Of a stretch of DNA of 64,000 bases, positions 26,074-35,437 are shown one piece after another; within the stretch, counting starts at the first letter, position 1; every line of letters begins with the position of its first letter. Under the pieces are notes generated by a model, which ran no database searches, was not told the origin of the DNA, and saw only the letters and a program-made list of their open reading frames with translations. This DNA is from Ralstonia sp. A12 (GTDB taxonomy: Bacteria > Pseudomonadota > Gammaproteobacteria > Burkholderiales > Burkholderiaceae). A program made the position numbers and the translations under genes. The stretch spans positions 62,001-126,000 of the forward strand of contig NZ_JSZO01000001.1 in assembly GCF_000801955.1 (NCBI RefSeq). The letters are read 5' to 3'.

Positions 26074-27285
26074 ATGAACCCCGGAACTTCAACAGCCGCC
26101 TCAATCGCGGCGCCCCGTGAGCCCGCCTGGGGCGCAGTCTTCGCGATGGCACTTGGTGTGTTCGGCCTTGTCACGGCCGAATTCCTGCCCGCGAGCCTGC
26201 TCACACCGATGGCGGAAAGCCTCGGCGTGACCGAAGGCGTGGCCGGGCAGGCCGTCACGGCCACCGCAACGGTCGCGCTCGTCACGAGCCTGCTGACCGC
26301 CGCCGCCACGCGCAAGATCGACCGCCGGCGCGTGCTGCTCGCGTTCTCGGTGCTGCTTGTGGCGTCGAATCTGGCAGTGGCGTTTGCCACCAACCTGACG
26401 ACGATCCTGATCGGCCGCGTGGTGCTCGGCATCGCGCTCGGCGGGTTCTGGACGATGGCGACGGCCACCGCCATGCGGCTCGTGCCGGCCACGATGGTGC
26501 CGCGCGCGCTGTCGATCATCTTCAGTGGGGTGGCCGTCGCAACGATCGCCGCCGCGCCGCTGGGCAGCTATTTCGGTCACCTGATCGGATGGCGTAACGT
26601 GTTCCTGGCTGCAGCGGCACTCGGCGTGGTCGCCTTTGTGTCGCAGGTTGCAACGTTGCCGTCGATGGCGCCGAGCGGTACGACACGGCTGCGCACACTG
26701 ATCGACGTGCTGCGCCGGCCAACCGTCGGCCTTGGGATGTTCGCAACGATCCTCGTGTTCACCGGGCATTTCGCGTTCTTCACGTACCTGCGGCCGTTCC
26801 TTGAGCAAGTCGCGGGCGTTGGCGTGAACGGGCTGTCGGCGATTTTGCTCGGCTACGGTGTTGCCAACTTCGTTGGCACGTCGCTCGCGGGCCGTGTGCT
26901 GGAGCACCGGCTGCGGCCCATGTTGATCGGCATGCCCGCGCTGATGGTCGTGCTCGGCATCGCACTCGTGGCGCTGGGTCGTGCGCCCATGATCGACGCC
27001 GTGCTCATCGCGCTGTGGGGCATGGCGTTCGGCGGCGTGCCGGTGGCGTGGTCAACGTGGGTCACGCGTACCGTGCCCGACGAAGCCGAGAGCGCTGGTG
27101 GCTTGATCGTTGCGGCTGTGCAGCTCGCCATTGCGACTGGCGCAGCAGCAGGCGGCGTCGTGTTCGACGCGAACGGCGCAGCCGGTGTGTTCATTGGGGC
27201 TGCCGTCGTGTTGGCCGTTGCGGTGGCGACGATCGTGACGGGCGTGCCGAAGCGCGTGGAGACGGTGGCTGCGCTGATTGAGTGA
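26074..27285 (+). CDS. MFS efflux transporter (DHA1/AraJ-like)
   Basis: 403 residues starting at MNPGTSTAASIAAPREPAWG. Twelve hydrophobic segments; the first helix reads FAMALGVFGLVTAEFLPASL, the pattern of the DHA1 sugar/drug efflux group with TAEF, followed by ATRKIDRRRVLLAF in the 2-3 loop. Antiporters of this type export drugs, sugars or amino acids. Divergent from the AraC gene across about 120 bp. Substrate unknown. Confidence 0.88.
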   Translation: MNPGTSTAASIAAPREPAWGAVFAMALGVFGLVTAEFLPASLLTPMAESLGVTEGVAGQAVTATATVALVTSLLTAAATRKIDRRRVLLAFSVLLVASNLAVAFATNLTTILIGRVVLGIALGGFWTMATATAMRLVPATMVPRALSIIFSGVAVATIAAAPLGSYFGHLIGWRNVFLAAAALGVVAFVSQVATLPSMAPSGTTRLRTLIDVLRRPTVGLGMFATILVFTGHFAFFTYLRPFLEQVAGVGVNGLSAILLGYGVANFVGTSLAGRVLEHRLRPMLIGMPALMVVLGIALVALGRAPMIDAVLIALWGMAFGGVPVAWSTWVTRTVPDEAESAGGLIVAAVQLAIATGAAAGGVVFDANGAAGVFIGAAVVLAVAVATIVTGVPKRVETVAALIE

Positions 27286-27333
27286 TATGTGTGCGGTCGT
27301 GCTGGCCTCACATCAATTGTCCAGGCGGTTGCG

Positions 27334-27352
27334 CCATACAGGCTGTGTATGG
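27334..27352. other. Short hairpin between MFS gene and DUF2867 gene
   Basis: CCATACA and TGTATGG flank a five-base loop 49 bp after the MFS stop. There is no T-run. A second small inverted repeat, CGCTGC and GCAGCG, lies at 27394-27399 and 27410-27415, close to the next start. Either could be a transcription end or a regulator site. Confidence 0.35.
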
Positions 27353-27433
27353 TGCGATCTGGATTGATACGCTGCGAGCATTAGCTAGACCGCCGCTGCA
27401 TTTTTCACAGCAGCGCTTCTGAGAGAATGGTTG

Positions 27434-27949
27434 ATGATCAACGCTCATAAAGCTCATGCGATACCTATGCCATCCAACAGCATCCTAGCGCCGCTTTACA
27501 GGAGCGCTGATCTGCTGGATGCATATGCGGTTCAGTTGCCGGCGGGGGCCAGTGACGATCTGGAAGTGTTGGCGCGCGCGGGATTCGAGCGGCAGGCGTG
27601 GTGGATTCGTGCGCTGACGCGGGTGCGGGACATGATTATGGCGACAGTCGGCGTCAAATCGTCTCGTGCGGTCGGTATTGCTGCGGCGGCGCGGGGGCCG
27701 GTGATCGGTTTCTTTCCACTGCTGTCGAAGAGTGCGGAGGAACTGGTGATGGGCGAGAACGATCGGCATCTCGACTTCCGGCTTGCAATCCAGCTGCGCG
27801 CGGGTGCGGCAGGCGGCAGGGAGCTCGTCGTGGTGACCGTGGTGCATTGCCATAACTTGCTGGGGCGGACGTACCTCGCGGCAATCACGCCGTTCCACCG
27901 TGTAATCGCGCGGGCTAGTCTGGACCAGGCGGCAAGCCGTGCTGTCTGA
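27434..27949 (+). CDS. DUF2867 domain protein
   Basis: 171 residues, starting at ATG just after an in-frame TTG. The end DRHLDFRLAIQLRAG, VTVVHCHNLLGRTYLAAITPFHRVIAR is the characteristic DUF2867 pattern, also found as the C-terminal part of some SDR-like proteins. No signal peptide or membrane helix is clear, and the function of the family is not established. It stands alone between an efflux gene and the insertion-sequence remnant. Confidence 0.75.
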   Translation: MINAHKAHAIPMPSNSILAPLYRSADLLDAYAVQLPAGASDDLEVLARAGFERQAWWIRALTRVRDMIMATVGVKSSRAVGIAAAARGPVIGFFPLLSKSAEELVMGENDRHLDFRLAIQLRAGAAGGRELVVVTVVHCHNLLGRTYLAAITPFHRVIARASLDQAASRAV

Positions 27950-27975
27950 ACTGGTCTGCTCCAACACCAATTCTC

Positions 27976-28202
27976 TAGGACATACGATGGCTTGGAGATC
28001 CCCAGCTTCTCCGCGGCACGCCAGACCATCATGCCGTCCTCGACGACCGCCTGGATGACCTTGCAGCGGTCCAGCTCCCGCATGCTCATGGTGATCGTGT
28101 CGGGTCATCCCATGATCGCGCTCCAGGCTGGCTTGCAAGGCCGCCAGCTTGGCACGCTCAGGAACGGGGTACGACATTTGAATTCATCCCATGTACGACA
28201 TT
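27976..28202 (-). mobile_element. Remnant of an insertion sequence: transposase N-terminus and terminal repeats
   Basis: On the minus strand an ATG at 28087-28089 opens MSMRELDRCKVIQAVVEDGM and continues with WRAAEKLGISKPS, the N-terminal helix-turn-helix of ISNCY/IS1202-like transposases (SMRELDRxxVIQAVVEGxL..RAAExLGxS). The similarity stops near 27976, where unrelated sequence begins, so only about 38 codons remain. Upstream, the 10-mer AATGTCGTAC (minus strand) occurs twice, at 28193-28202 and 28169-28178, as in the multiple terminal repeats of IS ends. The outer end is therefore near 28202. The element is dead, and marks the junction between two different kinds of region. Confidence 0.65.
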
Positions 28203-28256
28203 AGAAAAAATCCCCAACACCATTTTTTCTCATAATTATGATTATGTTAAATTGAT

Positions 28257-28320
28257 GGCGAAGCAATTGACCGGGTGTGAGTTGACTATCCGACGGAAGC
28301 AACTCTAATCACCCTTCGCC
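28257..28320. other. Nested three-stem inverted repeat downstream of ackA
   Basis: Three pairs of arms nest exactly: GGCGAA/TTCGCC (28257-28262 with 28315-28320), GGGTG/CACCC (28273-28277 with 28310-28314) and GAGTTG/CAACTC (28279-28284 with 28300-28305). It begins 11 bp past the ackA stop, so it may end or protect the long phaC-ackA transcript. AT-rich sequence (28203-28256) lies beyond it. No classical U-run directly follows. Confidence 0.5.
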
Positions 28321-28331
28321 AAAGCTCAGTC

Positions 28332-29510
28332 TCAGTAAAGTGATTGCACTGCGTGCTGCGCTGCCACCCACTCCTCGTTGGTCGGCTCCACCGCTATACG
28401 AATGCGGCTAGTCGCTCTGGAGATGATCGCGGCATGCGCTTGGTTGGCTACGTCGTCCAAGTCGGCGCCCAAATAGCTGAGCGCGTGCACGACGCGCTCG
28501 CGCAGCGCGGCGTTGTGCTCACCAATGCCGGCCGTGAAGACCAGCAAGTCCAAACCACCGAGCACGGCCACCAAAGCGCCGATCTCGCGGACGATACGGC
28601 GCACGTAGAGCGCCAACGCCGCCTGCACGCGTGGGTTGTCAGCTTCATGCGGCAACAGGTCACGCGGGTCGGACGACAGCCCTGACACGCCGAGCAGCCC
28701 CGATTCGTGATACAGCACGTGCCCGACCTGTGCCGGGGAAAGATGCTCCGTTTCCATCAGGTAAAGCACCGCCCCGGGGTCCAGCGCTCCGCAGCGAGTG
28801 CCCATCATCAGGCCATCGAGCGCGGAGAAGCCCATGGTGGTGGCCACGCTGGTCAGCCCCTGCATGGCGCACAGGCTGGCACCGCTGCCAAGGTGCGCAA
28901 CGATGGTCCGGCCACGTGCAGCTTCGCCATGCCGCTCGGCAAGCGCGATCGACATGTACTCATACGACAGCCCGTGAAAGCCGTAACGCCGCAGCCCACG
29001 TTCCCATGCTGCGTAAGGCAACGGCAACATCATCTCGACCTGTGGCAGCGTGTGGTGGAACGCCGTGTCGAAGCACGCCACCTGCGGCACATCGGGCAGC
29101 GCGGACAGCAGCGCCTCGATAGCTTCCAGGGCGAATGGCTGGTGCAGCGGTGCAAGCGGGATGTAACTGCGCAGATCAGCCAGCACACCGGCATCCACAC
29201 GTACCGGCGCGAAGTACTTTGACCCGCCGTGCACCACCCGGTGGGCCACGGCAGTAAGCCGACGGCCGTCCAGCATCTGCTCGACACGCTGGCGAATGTG
29301 CAGCAGCGCGGCGTGATACGGCTGCGCGGCGTCAAGCTCCACCGCCTGCGTTGGCAACCCGGTTTCCGTCGCCACGGGGTGATCGGTGCCGATCCCCTCC
29401 ACTTTGCCGTTCCACACGGGTGTACGCGGCAGCGGGCGCAGTGTTGCATCGAACAGCGCAAACTTGATGCTCGATGACCCGCAGTTCAGTACGACGATGC
29501 AATCGTTCAT
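28332..29510 (-). CDS. ackA: Acetate kinase
   Basis: 392 residues, starting MNDCIVVLNCGSSSIKFALF, the ASKHA-fold N-terminus of acetate kinase. Other marks are AVAHRVVHGGSKYF, ACFDTAFHHTLP, RRYGFHGLSYEYM, HLGSGASLCA and FTAGIGEHNAALRERV. It interconverts acetyl phosphate + ADP with acetate + ATP. The start overlaps the stop of the phosphotransacetylase gene by 4 bp. It is the last gene of the eight-gene operon that begins with phaC; the pair yields ATP from acetyl-CoA when respiration is limited. Confidence 0.95.
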   Translation of the reverse strand: MNDCIVVLNCGSSSIKFALFDATLRPLPRTPVWNGKVEGIGTDHPVATETGLPTQAVELDAAQPYHAALLHIRQRVEQMLDGRRLTAVAHRVVHGGSKYFAPVRVDAGVLADLRSYIPLAPLHQPFALEAIEALLSALPDVPQVACFDTAFHHTLPQVEMMLPLPYAAWERGLRRYGFHGLSYEYMSIALAERHGEAARGRTIVAHLGSGASLCAMQGLTSVATTMGFSALDGLMMGTRCGALDPGAVLYLMETEHLSPAQVGHVLYHESGLLGVSGLSSDPRDLLPHEADNPRVQAALALYVRRIVREIGALVAVLGGLDLLVFTAGIGEHNAALRERVVHALSYLGADLDDVANQAHAAIISRATSRIRIAVEPTNEEWVAAQHAVQSLY

Positions 29511-30952
29511 GGCGGCAAGATGCGGTAACGGTGTGCCAGCAGCGTGGCGATGGCGCACGACGCGATGCGCGATTCGCGTGAATCGGCTCGGCTGGTCAGT
29601 ACGATGGGCACGCGTGCGCCGAGCACAATGCCGGCGCTGGCTGCCCCGCCCAGGTATTCCAACTGCTTGGCGAGCATGTTGCCGCTCTCCAGATCCGGCA
29701 CCACCAGCACATCGGCCTGCCCTGCTACCTCCGAGACGATACCCTTGATGCGCGCGGCAGCCGCCGAGACTGCATTGTCGAAGGCCAGTGGCCCGTCCAG
29801 CACTCCGCCCTCGATCTGGCCGCGGTCGGCCATCTTGCACAGCGCCGCTGCGTCAAGCGTGGCGGGCATCTGCGGATTCACCGTCTCAACGGCCGCGAGG
29901 ATTGCCACACGCGGCCGCTCCACGCCAATCGCATGGGCCAAGTCGATGGCGTTGCGGATGATGTCCGCCTTCTGATCCAAGGTCGGTGCAATGTTGATGG
30001 CGGCGTCCGTCACGATAAACGGGCGCGGATACGCAGGCGACTGCATCACAAAGCAATGGCTGATCCGGCGCTTGGTGCGCAGCCCCGCATCGGCACGCAC
30101 CACAGCGGCCATGAGCTCATCGGTATGCAGACTGCCTTTCATGAGCGCCTCTACCCTGCCCTGCGTCACAAGCTCTACGGCACGGGCTGCGGCGGCGTTG
30201 CTGTGCGGCACGTCTTCGATCTCGACGCCATTCAGGTTAAGCCCCGCTTCTGCTGCAACGCGCATCAGCTTGGCGCGCGGCGCAACCAGGCACGGCACGA
30301 TCAGGCCTTCAGCACGTGCGTCCAGCGCGGCCGACAGACTCAGCGCATCGCACGGGTGTACCACTGCCGTGCGGATCGCCCCCAGGGGCCGCACGTGGTC
30401 GAGCAGCCGGTGGATGCCATCGCCGCCGACTGTGATGCGCACGTCGGGCAGCGTGGTGCGCGGCCGCTCGATCCGCTCGGTGGGCGCGATGACCTCGGCC
30501 TCCCCCGAGATGGCGACCGTGCCGGTGTCGTTCGTGCAGGTACACGCCAGCTTGAGCCGCTTCTTGTCGTCTTCCTTGCTGGTCACCGTGACGCGAATGG
30601 TCAACGTATCGCCAATGCGTACCGGCGCGTGAAATTGCAGTGTCTGCCCAAGGTAGATCGTGCCCGGCCCCGGCAGGCGCGTGCCGAGCACGGCAGAAAT
30701 CAACGCACCGCCCAGCATGCCGTGAGCAATCACGCCATGAAAACGCGTGGACGCCGCAAACTCTGCATCCAGATGCTGCGGGTTGACGTCGCCCGACAGC
30801 ACGGCAAAGAGTTGAATATCCTCGGCTGTGAGCGTGCGCTGGATGGCTGCGCTTTCACCAACGACGATCTCGTCGAAGGTGCGGTTGCGCACCACGCTCA
30901 AGTCGCCGCCGGGTAGCGGTGCGGGTTGTGCAGACAGGTGGTCGGTCTTCAT
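29507..30952 (-). CDS. Bifunctional MaoC-like enoyl-CoA hydratase/phosphate acetyltransferase
   Basis: 481 residues in two domains. Residues about 20-150 are a MaoC/hot-dog dehydratase (FAVLSGDVNPQHLDAEFAA and FHGVIAHGMLGGALIS, with the D..N..H catalytic pattern of R-specific hydratases). Residues about 170-475 are a phosphotransacetylase/phosphotransbutyrylase domain (MKGSLHTDELMAAVV, FIVTDAAINIAPTL, GPLAFDNAVS). The fusion can link (R)-3-hydroxyacyl-CoA, the PHA monomer, with acyl phosphate and so with acetate kinase, whose gene overlaps by 4 bp. Which acyl group is used is unknown. Confidence 0.9.
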   Translation of the reverse strand: MKTDHLSAQPAPLPGGDLSVVRNRTFDEIVVGESAAIQRTLTAEDIQLFAVLSGDVNPQHLDAEFAASTRFHGVIAHGMLGGALISAVLGTRLPGPGTIYLGQTLQFHAPVRIGDTLTIRVTVTSKEDDKKRLKLACTCTNDTGTVAISGEAEVIAPTERIERPRTTLPDVRITVGGDGIHRLLDHVRPLGAIRTAVVHPCDALSLSAALDARAEGLIVPCLVAPRAKLMRVAAEAGLNLNGVEIEDVPHSNAAAARAVELVTQGRVEALMKGSLHTDELMAAVVRADAGLRTKRRISHCFVMQSPAYPRPFIVTDAAINIAPTLDQKADIIRNAIDLAHAIGVERPRVAILAAVETVNPQMPATLDAAALCKMADRGQIEGGVLDGPLAFDNAVSAAAARIKGIVSEVAGQADVLVVPDLESGNMLAKQLEYLGGAASAGIVLGARVPIVLTSRADSRESRIASCAIATLLAHRYRILPP

Positions 30953-30961
30953 GGGCGTTCC

Positions 30962-31471
30962 TTAGGAGGCTACCCTGGCTAGTTCGCCGTTACCCTTCCT
31001 GCGCGGTGGCACAGGGCTCTGTGGTGCGGCTTCCTGGCGGACAAACAGGTTGGTCGGTGCGCCAAACGTGCTCAGCATGTCCTGCAGCATCGTATGCGCC
31101 GGCATGGCATTGCGCGCCGCGCTCAACGCCTGTACCGAGGCTTGCTGCCATTCCAACACGGCACGCTGGTATTCGGTAGCAAAACTGGACTGGTTGGCGA
31201 TGGCCGTCTGCACCACGCCCTGCAGCATCGTCACTCCACGTTGGTTGGCTTGCCAGAAAGCACTGGGCAGCAGCGCCCCGAACGCCTGCCAGTTCTCCGC
31301 GCCCTGCAGATCGGCCAACGCGGATTCCGTGCGCGCAACGTCATCGGCCAACAACTGGGCACCGAGTTCAAACCAGCGTTGCCGCGCCGCCTTGAACAAG
31401 CCCAGCGTTTGCAGCCCGAGCGCAACCTGCGCCTTATAGAGTGCGAAGGGAAGATCGGTCGGTGTTTCCAT
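30962..31471 (-). CDS. Phasin family protein
   Basis: 169 residues, mostly amphipathic helix, without signal peptide. METPTDLPFALYKAQVALGLQTLGLFKAARQRWFEL and the WQAFGALLPSAFWQ segment resemble the phasin_2 family that coats PHA granules; the tail (PQSPVPPRRKGNG) is basic. It lies 9 bp before the MaoC-PTA gene and in the same operon as PHA synthase, which strengthens the call. A second phasin lies at 59.5 kb. Confidence 0.8.
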   Translation of the reverse strand: METPTDLPFALYKAQVALGLQTLGLFKAARQRWFELGAQLLADDVARTESALADLQGAENWQAFGALLPSAFWQANQRGVTMLQGVVQTAIANQSSFATEYQRAVLEWQQASVQALSAARNAMPAHTMLQDMLSTFGAPTNLFVRQEAAPQSPVPPRRKGNGELARVAS

Positions 31472-31480
31472 GTCGGCTCC

Positions 31481-32632
31481 TTAGGTCATCTGGCTGATGG
31501 TTTGACGAAAACGTGTCAATGACGCGACAAACAGCACGGCACCGATCCCGCAGATGGCCAGACATTGCGGCCACACCACAGACAGCCCCGCGCCCCGGTA
31601 AAGAATCGCTTGCGACGCCGATACAAAATGCGTGGTCGGCGCGGCCAGCATGATGTCTTGCACCAGCACGGGCATGCTCTCGCGCGGGGTGGTGCCGCCC
31701 GAGAGCAGTTGCAGCGGCAGCAGCACCAGAACCAGCAGCATGCCGAATTGCGGCATGGAACGTGCCACGGTCGCTAGAAAGATGCCCATGGAGGTGGTGG
31801 CAAACAGATGCAGCGCGGCCACCAGCATGAACAGCGAGATCGAGCCCTCGATCGGCACGTGGAGCGCACCTTGCACCACGCACAGCAGCGCCACCAGTGC
31901 GGCCAGCACCACCACCAGCCCCATCGACCACACCTTGGCCGTCATGATCTCGAACGGCGTGACGGGCATCACCAGCAGATGTTCGATGGTGCCGTGTTCG
32001 CGTTCACGGATGAGCGCGGCACCGGTCAGGATGATCGACAGCATCGTCACGTTGTTGATGATTTCCATCAATGAGCCGAACCAGGTCTGCTCAAGGTTGG
32101 GGTTGAAACGCATGCGCAGCACCAGGTCGACCGGCGCAGACGGCGCGGCGCGGTGGCGCTGCAGAAACTCGTTCACCTCGCCCGAGACGATCTGCTGAAT
32201 GTAGCCGTTACCGGTGAAGGCCTGGCTCATACGGGTAGCGTCGATGTTGAGCTGGATGGTCGGCGCACGCCCGGCCAGCACGTCGCGCTGGAAGTTGGGC
32301 GGAATGTCGAGCACGAACGTATAGCGCCCGCTGTCCATGCCCGCATCCATCTCGGTCAGCGGGATCAGCGCGGGCGTGCGGAAATGTGGCGGATAGAAGC
32401 TCGAAACGATACGCGCCGACAACGGCGAGCTGTCTTCATCCACGATGGCAATCGACGCGTTGTGCAGGCTCTCCGGCATGGCAGTGGCTGCCACGTAGAT
32501 CGACAGCGTGAAGGTGTAGGCGATCAGCACCAGCATCATCGGGTCACGCGCCAGGCTCCACAGCTCCTTAATGCCCAGGCGGAAGATATTGCTGAGGCGG
32601 GCAGACCGACGATCGGACAGGCGGCTTGGCAT
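31481..32632 (-). CDS. ABC-2 type transporter permease (YhhJ-like)
   Basis: 383 residues: an N-terminal membrane helix (DPMMLVLIAYTFTLSIYVAA), a periplasmic region of about 140 residues, and five C-terminal helices, the architecture of YhhJ/YbhR permeases. Family marks are IVDEDSSPLSARI, the LDIPPNFQRDVLAG block and EREHGTIEHLLVMPVTPFEI. It lies 9 bp after the RbbA-type gene and works with it and the HlyD protein as an ABC export system across the envelope. Substrate unknown. Confidence 0.87.
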   Translation of the reverse strand: MPSRLSDRRSARLSNIFRLGIKELWSLARDPMMLVLIAYTFTLSIYVAATAMPESLHNASIAIVDEDSSPLSARIVSSFYPPHFRTPALIPLTEMDAGMDSGRYTFVLDIPPNFQRDVLAGRAPTIQLNIDATRMSQAFTGNGYIQQIVSGEVNEFLQRHRAAPSAPVDLVLRMRFNPNLEQTWFGSLMEIINNVTMLSIILTGAALIREREHGTIEHLLVMPVTPFEIMTAKVWSMGLVVVLAALVALLCVVQGALHVPIEGSISLFMLVAALHLFATTSMGIFLATVARSMPQFGMLLVLVLLPLQLLSGGTTPRESMPVLVQDIMLAAPTTHFVSASQAILYRGAGLSVVWPQCLAICGIGAVLFVASLTRFRQTISQMT

Positions 32633-32641
32633 GACCGGCTC

Positions 32642-35437
32642 CTAGTGGTCCTGCTTGCGCAGCATCAGTAGCGTCGCGCCCAGGATGACCGGCACCGCAG
32701 CCAGCAACGGCCAGAACGCGCTGCCAAGTGCCCCCGCGTCCAGTGCCTTGCTGAACACGCCCCGGCTGATGGTCAGAAAGTGGGTGGCCGGATACACGTG
32801 CCCGATCAAGGCCCCCACCCCTTCCAGCGACGACACGGGATTGAGCAGCCCCGCAAACTGCACGCACGGAATGATGGTGCCGATCATGGTCACGAACATG
32901 GCCGCAATCTGGCTTTGCGTGAACGTTGATGCAAACAGCCCGAAGCCCGTCGAGCACGTCACGAAAATCAGCGCCCCCAGCGCGAGCGTCGCAAAGCTGC
33001 CCTTGATCGGCACACCGAACACCGTGACGGCCAGCACCGCCAGCAGCAGGAAGTTCAGCATGGCCAACACAATGTACGGCGCCTGCTTGCCCAGTACGAA
33101 TTCCGCCCGCGTAACCGGCGTGACGTAGAAATTGATGATGGAGCCCAGTTCCTTTTCGCGCACCACCGACAGCGCCGCCAGCATGGCGGGAATCATCATC
33201 AGCAGCATCGGGATCACGGCGGGCACCATGGCGGGCAGGCTTCTCACATCGGGGTTGTAGCGATAGCGCGTCTCGATGGTGCTGGGCACAGAAAGCCGCA
33301 GCCCCAGCCGGTGCACTGCGGCGTCCGCCAGCCAGAGCTGGTGGATGGCCTGCACGTAGCCGCGTACGGTTTCCGCGCGGGTGGGCATGGCGCCGTCTAC
33401 CCAGGCGCCGACCTGCACCGCCGCCCCGCGCTCCACATCACGCGCAAAGCCGGGCGGAATCTCTATCGCCAGCGACAGCTCGCCGCTGCGCATGCGGCGG
33501 TCTAACTCAGCGTAGTCGCGAATCGGTGGTTTTTCGATGAAATAGCGCGAACCGGCCAGGTTGAGCGTGTAGTCGCGCGAGAGCGCGGTCTGGTCTCGGT
33601 CGAGCACGGCGTAGGTGAGGTTCTCCACATCCAGGCTGATGCCGTATCCGATGATGAACATCAGGATGGCGGTGCCGAGCAAGGCCAGCGTGGCGCGCAC
33701 CGGGTCGCGGCGCAGCTCCAGTGCCTCACGCTGCGAATAGCTCAACGCGCGCGCAAAGCTGAAGTGGCGGCGGGCGGGCAGCTTGGCGGGCGTTTTGGCG
33801 GATGTTGCGTGCGCAGGCGTTGGCGCGGCAACCACATCAGCGCCGGCAACCGCCTCAGATGCCGCTTTGGAGGCTTCCTGCAGATAGGCGATGAATGCCT
33901 GCTCCAGCGTCTGCGTGCCGCGTGCGCGCACCAGCGCGGCGGGTGCGTCGCTCACCAGCACGCGACCGGCATGCATGAGCGAGATGCGGTCGCAGCGCTC
34001 GGCCTCGTTCATGAAGTGCGTGGAGATGAAGATGGTCACGCGGTCCTGCCGTGCTAGGTCGACCATCAGGCGCCAGAACATGTCGCGCGCGACCGGGTCG
34101 ACGCCGGAGGTCGGTTCATCCAAGATCAGCAGCTCTGGCTTGTGCACCATCGCCACAGCCAGCGACAGGCGCTGCCGCATGCCCAGCGGCAGGCTTTCGG
34201 GCAAGCTGTCGGCCACGTCCTGCAGCCCGAAGCGGGTGAGCATCTCCGCCGCGCGGGGCTGCACCTCGGGTTCAGGCACCTGGAACAGGCGCGCGTGCAG
34301 CACGAGGTTCTGGCGTACGGTCAACTCGCCGTACAACGAGAACGCCTGCGACATGTAGCCCACACGCCGGCGCGTGTCGATATCTTTCGGATCGACCGGA
34401 TGGCCGAACAGCCACGCTTGGCCCTCGCTGGCGGGCAGCAGGCCGGTGAGCATCTTCATGGTGGTCGACTTGCCGCAGCCGTTGGAGCCGAGAAAGCCGA
34501 AGATTTCTCCACGCCGGATACGGAAGTCGACGTGGTCGACCGCCACAAAATCGCCAAAGCGCATGGTCAGCCCGTTCGCCTGCACGGCCACCTCGTCTTC
34601 TGCACCGGCTACCAGCGGCGGCACGACCACGGCCTGGTGGCCCTGGCGCCGTGCCGGCGGCAGTAGCGCGATGAAGGCGGCCTCCAGAGATTCGGTGCCC
34701 GTGCGGCTGCGCAGGCTGGCCGGCGTGCCGGTGGCCAGTGCCTGCCCAGCATCCATGGCGACTAGCCAGTCAAAGCGCTCGGCCTCTTCCATGTAGGCGG
34801 TAGCCACCACCACGCTCATGCCCGGGCGCTCGGCCCGAATGCCGGCGATCAAATCCCAGAACTGGCTGCGCGAGAGCGGGTCGACGCCCGTGGTCGGTTC
34901 GTCGAGGATCAGCAGATCGGGGTCGTGGATCAATGCGCAGCACAGCGCCAGCTTCTGCTTCATGCCGCCCGACAGCTTGCCCGCCGGGCGTGAAAGGAAT
35001 GGCCGCAGGCCGGTGCTGGCCGTCAGCGCGTCAATGCGGCGACGGCGCTCGGCCGCGTCATGACCGAACAGGCGACCGAAGAACTGCAGGTTCTCCTCGA
35101 TCGACAGCGTGGGGTACAGGTTGCGCCCCAACCCTTGCGGCATGTAGGCGATGCGCGGGCCGACCGCGGCGCGCGCACGCCGATCCGACATGTCGCTGCC
35201 CAACACATGCACAGCGCCGTCCTGCAAGGCGCGGGCCCCGGCCACCAATGACAACAGGCTCGACTTGCCCACGCCGTCAGGGCCGATCAGCCCCACCATG
35301 CACCCGGCGGGCAGGTCGAGTGTGACGTCATCCAGCGCCAGCGTCTTGCGGTAGCGCAGGGTCACGCCAGCAAGGCTGACCACCGGCGGCACGAGCCGCG
35401 CATCCTGCATCGTGAGCAGGTCGGCAAACTGGGTCAC
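32642..35437 (-). CDS. RbbA/YhiH-like protein: two ABC ATPase domains fused to ABC-2 permease
   Basis: About 931 residues from a GTG overlapping the HlyD stop (GTGA). Domain order is ATPase 1 ([37 protein letters not shown]), ATPase 2 ([27 protein letters not shown]), then a membrane domain from about residue 570 with a periplasmic loop and five late helices. The second signature is degenerate (LPLGMRQRL) as in RbbA. E. coli RbbA (YhiH) has this layout beside yhhJ and yhiI, the same trio as here. A longer start is possible but would overlap HlyD further. Confidence 0.9.
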   Translation of the reverse strand: MTQFADLLTMQDARLVPPVVSLAGVTLRYRKTLALDDVTLDLPAGCMVGLIGPDGVGKSSLLSLVAGARALQDGAVHVLGSDMSDRRARAAVGPRIAYMPQGLGRNLYPTLSIEENLQFFGRLFGHDAAERRRRIDALTASTGLRPFLSRPAGKLSGGMKQKLALCCALIHDPDLLILDEPTTGVDPLSRSQFWDLIAGIRAERPGMSVVVATAYMEEAERFDWLVAMDAGQALATGTPASLRSRTGTESLEAAFIALLPPARRQGHQAVVVPPLVAGAEDEVAVQANGLTMRFGDFVAVDHVDFRIRRGEIFGFLGSNGCGKSTTMKMLTGLLPASEGQAWLFGHPVDPKDIDTRRRVGYMSQAFSLYGELTVRQNLVLHARLFQVPEPEVQPRAAEMLTRFGLQDVADSLPESLPLGMRQRLSLAVAMVHKPELLILDEPTSGVDPVARDMFWRLMVDLARQDRVTIFISTHFMNEAERCDRISLMHAGRVLVSDAPAALVRARGTQTLEQAFIAYLQEASKAASEAVAGADVVAAPTPAHATSAKTPAKLPARRHFSFARALSYSQREALELRRDPVRATLALLGTAILMFIIGYGISLDVENLTYAVLDRDQTALSRDYTLNLAGSRYFIEKPPIRDYAELDRRMRSGELSLAIEIPPGFARDVERGAAVQVGAWVDGAMPTRAETVRGYVQAIHQLWLADAAVHRLGLRLSVPSTIETRYRYNPDVRSLPAMVPAVIPMLLMMIPAMLAALSVVREKELGSIINFYVTPVTRAEFVLGKQAPYIVLAMLNFLLLAVLAVTVFGVPIKGSFATLALGALIFVTCSTGFGLFASTFTQSQIAAMFVTMIGTIIPCVQFAGLLNPVSSLEGVGALIGHVYPATHFLTISRGVFSKALDAGALGSAFWPLLAAVPVILGATLLMLRKQDH

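Noticed and set aside
27485-28177. Minus-strand frame of 230 codons across DUF2867 and the IS remnant
   Set aside because: Antisense to DUF2867, and the transposase similarity is in another frame.
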